Below, piece by piece: positions 60,043 to 64,000 of a DNA stretch of 64,000 nt (its first letter is position 1; every line of letters starts with the position of its first letter). The notes beneath the pieces were generated by a model that was not told the DNA's origin, ran no database searches, and worked only from the letters and a program-made list of their open reading frames with translations. Origin of the DNA: JACWAE01 sp963847595 (GTDB lineage: Bacteria > Chloroflexota > Dehalococcoidia > SZUA-161); the NCBI GenBank assembly GCA_963847595.1, contig CAWKAJ010000002.1, positions 620,001-684,000 of the forward strand. Reading direction: 5' to 3'. The position numbers and the translations under genes were made by a program.

Positions 60043-60474
60043 TTAGTACTTATCAGAGGGCATGTCCACCGAGACATTCCCCGTACTGCTTATGCGCCAT
60101 ACCCCCTCGTCCCAGTGCCGCGGCAGCTTGGAGATAAATTGCGGATAGAAGCTCATTATCTTTCCCTCCTCGTTCACAAAGCTAGCATGGAAATCGATGG
60201 GAGCATCTTGGCCCTCCAACGGCAACAGGGCATCTGACGTTGGCCACATAGCCTTACCAGTAGCAATGGACGATGCAGTGGCATAAGAACCGACAGCGGT
60301 CTGGACATCGCTCACATCAACGTCCATAGCCGATCCCTTCGCCTTGGTGTAGAACCCGTGGGTAGCCAATATCACCACCGCTACCAGGATCATGACGACG
60401 ATCAGAGCAACCATCAGCTCCATGAAGGTGAACCCGCCCTGGTTCTTCCTCTTCTGCATCATATTACTCATCAT
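60043..60474 (-). CDS. Minor prepilin-like protein
   Basis: A 143-residue prepilin with MMQKRKNQGGFTFMELMVAL, Glu5 and a long hydrophobic helix. The small C-terminal domain contains LPLEGQDAPIDFHASFV. Shorter than the pilins on either side, it may be a pseudopilin initiating fibre assembly. It lies between the peptidase and the major pilin genes. Confidence 0.82.
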   Translation of the reverse strand: MMSNMMQKRKNQGGFTFMELMVALIVVMILVAVVILATHGFYTKAKGSAMDVDVSDVQTAVGSYATASSIATGKAMWPTSDALLPLEGQDAPIDFHASFVNEEGKIMSFYPQFISKLPRHWDEGVWRISSTGNVSVDMPSDKY

Positions 60475-60489
60475 CGCACCCTTCTCCCT

Positions 60490-60532
60490 ATGTCATTGCG
60501 AGGCCATCCGAAAGAGGCCGCGGCAATCTCAT
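60490..60532. repeat. Interspersed repeat, TCATTGCGAG family
   Basis: Holds GTCATTGCGAGGCCATCCGA and GAGGCCGCGGCAATCTCA, in the gap between the prepilin peptidase and minor prepilin genes. Confidence 0.7.
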
Positions 60533-60543
60533 ACAGCCTCACC

Positions 60544-61338
60544 TCACCGAGACCCCATAGTCCACCACCAGTGGAAAATCCTGTCGCCCCAGATCAGCGC
60601 CACCATAGCCCCCATCGCCAGGAACGGCCCGTAGGGGATGGCGGCCTTCCTGTTCTTCACCAGCCGGGATAGCAGCAAAAACACCGCTGCCAGACCGCCG
60701 ATTATAATGCCCACAAGCAGCGCCACTACCACCAGAGGGAAGCCGCTCATCAGCCCGATGAAAGCAGCCAGCTTCACATCGCCATAGCCCATGCCGCGAC
60801 CCCGCGTGAGCAGATACGGCAGCAGCATCAGGACAAAGCCTACCGCCCCTCCCATCAAGGCGCTGAGAACAAAGCCCGGGCCAACCTTGGGCCAGAATTG
60901 CTCGAATCCTCCCCAGAAGAACGAGAAGGCGAAAGCGAGTATCATCGCCGGGAAAACCACGATGTTCAGTATCAGCTCCTGCTCCAGGTCGATGGCAAAG
61001 ATGACAATGAAGATAGCAGCGTAGACGACGGCGAAGCCAAGCTCCAAACTGAGGCCATAATGCCATGCCAGGAAGGCAAAAATAGCGGCAGTGGCAAATT
61101 CCACAACAGGCACCCGCAGAGGGATGCGAGCCCCGCAGTAGCGGCAGTGGCCCCTCAGCCAGAGATAGCTGAACACAGGCACCAGGTCAACCGCCTTGAG
61201 GCCCTGGTTGCAGCTATCGCAATGTGACCCGGGCCTGACTATCGACTTGTCTTTTGGAAGACGGTCAATACATAAGTTGAGAAAGCTGCCTACTGACAGA
61301 CCGAGCAGGGCAAATCCCACCGTTACAATAGCGAGCAT
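60544..61338 (-). CDS. pilD: Prepilin peptidase/N-methyltransferase
   Basis: Integral membrane enzyme of 264 residues that cleaves and methylates prepilins. It has the N-terminal SFLNLCIDRLPKDKSI region, the four-cysteine zinc site (CDSCNQGL and CRYCGARIP), and the aspartyl protease residues in FAIDLEQELI and MGYGDVKLAAFIG. Full length. It lies among its substrates. Confidence 0.95.
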   Translation of the reverse strand: MLAIVTVGFALLGLSVGSFLNLCIDRLPKDKSIVRPGSHCDSCNQGLKAVDLVPVFSYLWLRGHCRYCGARIPLRVPVVEFATAAIFAFLAWHYGLSLELGFAVVYAAIFIVIFAIDLEQELILNIVVFPAMILAFAFSFFWGGFEQFWPKVGPGFVLSALMGGAVGFVLMLLPYLLTRGRGMGYGDVKLAAFIGLMSGFPLVVVALLVGIIIGGLAAVFLLLSRLVKNRKAAIPYGPFLAMGAMVALIWGDRIFHWWWTMGSR

Positions 61339-61354
61339 TCAGCCTCCAAACGTG

Positions 61355-61379
61355 TAGGGGCGAACCAGTGTGTTCGCCC
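61355..61379. repeat. Interspersed repeat, GCGAACC-TGTGTTCGCCC family
   Basis: Third copy of the hairpin family (one base shorter in the centre), followed by another hairpin GGGGCATC-N11-GATGCCCC at 61391-61417. Together they fill the gap between the pilM-like and pilD genes. Confidence 0.68.
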
Positions 61380-61454
61380 TCGAACCAAATGGGGCATCCG
61401 CCAAAGGCAGATGCCCCCTACGCATACGCATTTGCTGATACCCGATTTCTTAGT

Positions 61455-62348
61455 TTACCACTTCCCTTTTAGCATCAGCCCCACGTTGACCGAATACTGC
61501 TCCAGTGGAAAATTCTCAGGACACCCTGGAGGAGGTTCAACGCGAGCCACACTGCGCCCGCTGGCCTGGGCCAGCCTCGGAGCCATCTCAGGGTCTAGAG
61601 CAAGTCCCCCGCTCAGATAGATAGGAGTCTCAGCGGTAATGCCGGAATCATGATGGCTGCGGTTGTAATAATCTATGGTGAAAGGCAGCTCCCGGACAAG
61701 GTGCTGCCAGGCTGCCTCCGGGCTCGGAGCAGCATCCTTAACCGGAATGGTGCGGAACTGGCTCGGGAAGGACTTATCCACTATGACTATCTCCACCGTA
61801 TCTACCTCGCCATGTACAATGATGCCATTCTTACAGCCGACGGTTCGGGCCAGGGCGAAAGGTCTGAGCTCCATGCCTTTTAGCTTTAGCCCTGCACTGC
61901 GGCAGGTCTCCACCATATTTATGACGTTGTTTCTGGGCACAGCCAGCGCATAGACCGACTGCTTCTGCTTCGATGTCACGCCATTGGCCACCGGCTGCCA
62001 GTAAATGTAGTCCACGTCTGCAGCGCCCGGCATGACCCTCTTCACCTCCCTGACTACCACATCCTCCATGCCGCCTCCCTTTACCCTGGGCAACGTAAGC
62101 ACCTGGCTGGCAGCGCCCGTGCTGGGCAAGGCAGCAAGCGCACCGCTCCGCGGGACACCCTTCTCCTGTATCACCTCAGCCATAATCTTGCCTACATCCT
62201 GAGGTGCGGTGACCAGCCCGTCTTTTACGAAATTAGGGTTCAGGGGAATACTATACCAGCTTACAATCTTCTTCCCGGAGAAGATGAGTATCCTCAGAGA
62301 CAGGCCTTCCACCGAGAAAGCCATTGCATAGCCATTAAAAAGACTCAT
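61455..62348 (-). CDS. PilM-like ASKHA protein of the pilus machinery
   Basis: A 297-residue protein with a PilM/FtsA-like fold: AMAFSVEGLSLRILIFSG, EVKRVMPGAADVDYIYWQPV, GIIVHGEVDTVEIVIVDKSF, and YLSGGLALDPEMAPRLAQ. It should sit at the inner membrane face and hold the PilN tail. Divergent from textbook PilM (about 350 residues) but supported by its neighbours. It lies downstream, not upstream, of the pilN/pilO genes. Confidence 0.82.
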   Translation of the reverse strand: MSLFNGYAMAFSVEGLSLRILIFSGKKIVSWYSIPLNPNFVKDGLVTAPQDVGKIMAEVIQEKGVPRSGALAALPSTGAASQVLTLPRVKGGGMEDVVVREVKRVMPGAADVDYIYWQPVANGVTSKQKQSVYALAVPRNNVINMVETCRSAGLKLKGMELRPFALARTVGCKNGIIVHGEVDTVEIVIVDKSFPSQFRTIPVKDAAPSPEAAWQHLVRELPFTIDYYNRSHHDSGITAETPIYLSGGLALDPEMAPRLAQASGRSVARVEPPPGCPENFPLEQYSVNVGLMLKGKW

Positions 62349-62445
62349 TTTCGCCCTCCCTTCAGCCCCCTGACATCAGCAGATGGCTGCAACACTTTTG
62401 TCAATCCCTCTCTTCATCTTCCTGAATCGACTACATTCTTAACCA

Positions 62446-62979
62446 TTACGATTGTGTCAGAATGACCACAGTAAACGTGCCGCCCGTCGGAGTGAAAGAT
62501 GCATTCTCAAGGCTCAGGCCGGGGTACGGGCCCTGTTCCAGGTAGCTCAAGAAAGAGTCCATCGATTGATAGTCCCCGGACACCTGCACGTTGGTTTCAT
62601 TCCGAACGTACTGCTGCCCACCGACCGTCTCAGTGCCCGTCGCCCCCCTGGGGCTCAGGCTGACCAGCTCTACACCGTATTTGTCTGCTGCCCCCGCAAT
62701 GTAAGCGCTCAGCCCGACACTGGGAAACGTGGCTGAGAAACTGGGAGTGTTCTTCAAGCTATCCTGCTCCGCCTGCAGCTTTGTCACATCGTATTTGTCC
62801 TGCGCCAGACTCAAATTCACCTTGGCGACCTTTGCTTGCGTCTCAAGCTTCGCCTGCTGGTCTGCAACAGATTGCGAGCCTGAGTAAAAAACAAAGGCAA
62901 CGACAACCAGGACCACGATTACAGCGGCGAGAGCTGCCACTCTGGTATTGCGTTTGATTAACTCAATTGCTTGCGTCAT
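62446..62979 (-). CDS. PilO-like pilus assembly protein
   Basis: A 177-residue bitopic protein: short cytoplasmic start (MTQAIELIKRNTRV), one span (VAALAAVIVVLVVVAFVFY), a coiled coil (KLETQAKVAKVNLSLAQDKY), then a ferredoxin-like domain (VQVSGDYQSMDSFLSYLEQG) typical of PilO. Its start overlaps the pilN-like stop by 4 bases. Confidence 0.83.
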   Translation of the reverse strand: MTQAIELIKRNTRVAALAAVIVVLVVVAFVFYSGSQSVADQQAKLETQAKVAKVNLSLAQDKYDVTKLQAEQDSLKNTPSFSATFPSVGLSAYIAGAADKYGVELVSLSPRGATGTETVGGQQYVRNETNVQVSGDYQSMDSFLSYLEQGPYPGLSLENASFTPTGGTFTVVILTQS

Positions 62980-63512
62980 TGGCCACCCCCTGGCGTAACA
63001 CTTACAGTCAACGAGAATGACCCATCGCTGCTAAACGATGGCAACCCCACCAGGGTGAACCTTGGATCGTTATCCAGGGCACGCCCGAAGTCGGAGGCAT
63101 CGGTGTAGCTTGGAGCGCTTCCATTTATCACCAGGTTATCCCCGCTCTGAGTAATGGAATTGATATCCACCCATACAGGGACAAGGGAATACACCCCACT
63201 TAAGGCATTCCCCAGCAGCACCTTGGAAGCCACAAAAGCATCATAGCTCTGCTTCGCCGCATTAAGCTGGCTGATTGAGTTGATGAGCTGCAGCGCTTCA
63301 GGGTTACTTGAGAGAGCCGTGGTCCGCTGCTGCATGGTTGTTGTCTGTGTCTCCAGGTTGGCGATATCAGCCTGGCTGCTACTCTTCGCATGGGCAAAGT
63401 AGAAACATCCCACACCCAGAAGCAGAATGACCACTATCAGCGCGAACGTCTTCGTATCTATCAGGGCCTTGGGGCGCAGCTCTGCCGGCAAAATATTGAT
63501 ATCAATATTCAT
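62976..63512 (-). CDS. PilN-like pilus assembly protein
   Basis: A 178-residue bitopic protein. The N-terminal MNIDINILPAELRPK carries the INLLP-type motif that binds PilM, followed by a span (FALIVVILLLGVGCFYFAHA), a coiled coil and a domain (VWVDINSITQSGDNLVINGS) matching the PilN fold. Directly coupled to the pilO-like gene. Confidence 0.86.
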   Translation of the reverse strand: MNIDINILPAELRPKALIDTKTFALIVVILLLGVGCFYFAHAKSSSQADIANLETQTTTMQQRTTALSSNPEALQLINSISQLNAAKQSYDAFVASKVLLGNALSGVYSLVPVWVDINSITQSGDNLVINGSAPSYTDASDFGRALDNDPRFTLVGLPSFSSDGSFSLTVSVTPGGGQ

Positions 63513-63617
63513 TTCCTGCTACCCTCCAACTTCATAATCTCAGGGATATGGACATACCCACACAGATATTACATGGCTTGGCGACCTTTTTTTCAATCCC
63601 CCAAATTCCCTATTCCG

Positions 63618-63676
63618 GATGGCCTTTTAGTTCTGGACGGCGCTTCAGCCGCCTGCCCCGAACTAGCCCAGCCATC
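63618..63676 (-). ncRNA. Structured RNA element candidate in the pilus cluster
   Basis: Nested inverted repeats: outer GATGGC/GCCATC (63618-63623 with 63671-63676), inner TAGTTC/GAACTA (63628-63633 with 63660-63665), and a central G/C-rich stem with a short loop near 63640-63655. Either strand could fold; the pil transcript would carry it 106 bases before the pilN-like start. The gap 63513-63738 has no gene. No known riboswitch class is matched with confidence. Confidence 0.45.
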
Positions 63677-63738
63677 TCACGACCGGATAAAATCATGAAC
63701 CGACCGTTCGTTCGACATAGTAAGCCTTTGCGCTAGCC

Positions 63739-64000
63739 CTAGTGACCTCCAAGCTGATACTGGTAGGTAATAGAAGCCACATTGAATGAATAGTTCGGCG
63801 GGGGCACCACATTGGTCTTGAAGGACAGGATTATATAGTTAAGGTACCATCTATCTCCCTGCGTTTGGAGTAGCACGTTGGCTTGCGTATCGTTGCCCAC
63901 CTCGCTCAATATATTGTAGGTATCTAGGTCTATCCCGCTCTGGCCATTGGTGGACAGGCAGTTCATCACATTGTCCACCGGATTGTTGGGCCCGCTCAAA
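63739..64000 (-). CDS. C-terminal fragment of a pilus-cluster protein (cut by window edge)
   Basis: The frame is open to the right edge; 86 residues are visible, ending FNVASITYQYQLGGH. The segment DRWYLNYIILSFKTN suggests a beta-rich, perhaps extracellular, domain such as a PilX-like or pilus-tip protein. Its position upstream of pilN in the same orientation supports a pilus role; family cannot be assigned. Confidence 0.6.
   Translation of the reverse strand, partial: LSGPNNPVDNVMNCLSTNGQSGIDLDTYNILSEVGNDTQANVLLQTQGDRWYLNYIILSFKTNVVPPPNYSFNVASITYQYQLGGH

Noticed and set aside
63541..63738. c-di-GMP-I (GEMM) riboswitch in the pil gap
   Set aside because: GCAAAG and GATGGC-like stretches are suggestive, but the full GEMM core and the GNRA/receptor pair could not be aligned.
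1..64000. CRISPR arrays, transposase genes and prophage modules
   Set aside because: No evenly spaced repeat array, intact transposase or phage structural gene was seen in any frame.

Overview
The window looks like chromosomal DNA from an uncultured member of the Chloroflexota, most likely class Dehalococcoidia. That placement is an inference from gene content: a very short EF-Ts, a single-membrane gene set, many TTG/GTG starts with purine-rich ribosome binding sites, a fused electron-transfer quinone reductase and a Dehalococcoidia-like mix of anaerobic and peroxide-defence genes. No rRNA gene is present to confirm it. The only RNA gene found is a tRNA-Met, and there is no CRISPR array.

Layout. 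1-9081: a minus-strand housekeeping operon, rpsB-tsf-pyrH-frr-uppS-cdsA-dxr-rseP-ispG-proS (translation, isoprenoid and phospholipid precursors), with proS cut by the left edge. 9109-9982: a plus-strand fmdB-dtd pair behind a strong promoter and a perfect CIRCE operator. 10028-13926: a metal-uptake operon (Fur-type regulator, CooT-like nickel-binding protein, ABC importer, methyltransferase) with two TTGCAA-type operator boxes. 13963-19454: nadA, a frameshifted nadB, a CorA transporter with a voltage-sensor-like N-terminus, nadC and a MauE/DoxX protein. 19690-25052: recF and a 1385-residue acyl-CoA dehydratase activase homologue.

25171-29558 is an accessory patch: an SGNH protein, an EVE-NucS endonuclease gene bracketed by a 34-bp direct repeat copied from the 3' end of a DUF302 gene, an alpha/beta hydrolase and a small membrane protein. 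29559-32512 holds feoB and a DtxR-FeoA fusion repressor under a DtxR-like box. 32683-35167 is a peroxide-defence operon (PerR, desulforedoxin-like protein, an internally deleted rubrerythrin, catalase) with a PerR-like box. 35438-40138 carries a secreted serpin, a lipoprotein, a radical SAM/SPASM gene with a small partner ORF, and a DUF169 protein.

40627-51407 returns to core genes: tRNA-Met, coaBC, coaX, polX, secA, prs, a small kinase, a PlsY-like protein and a PadR regulator with its own promoter-operator. 51565-55350 has a membrane FeS/heme quinone reductase and surface-polysaccharide genes. 55563-57501 has a coiled-coil repeat protein and a LuxR-type regulator. 58055-64000 is a type IV pilus cluster (two pilins, a minor prepilin, prepilin peptidase, PilM/PilO/PilN-like proteins and a truncated upstream gene), laced with interspersed repeats.

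The strongest candidates for something new are the metal-uptake operon with an atypical binding protein, the voltage-sensor/CorA fusion, the EVE-NucS insertion, the short rubrerythrin, and a pilin gene whose only correctly placed start codon is ATA.
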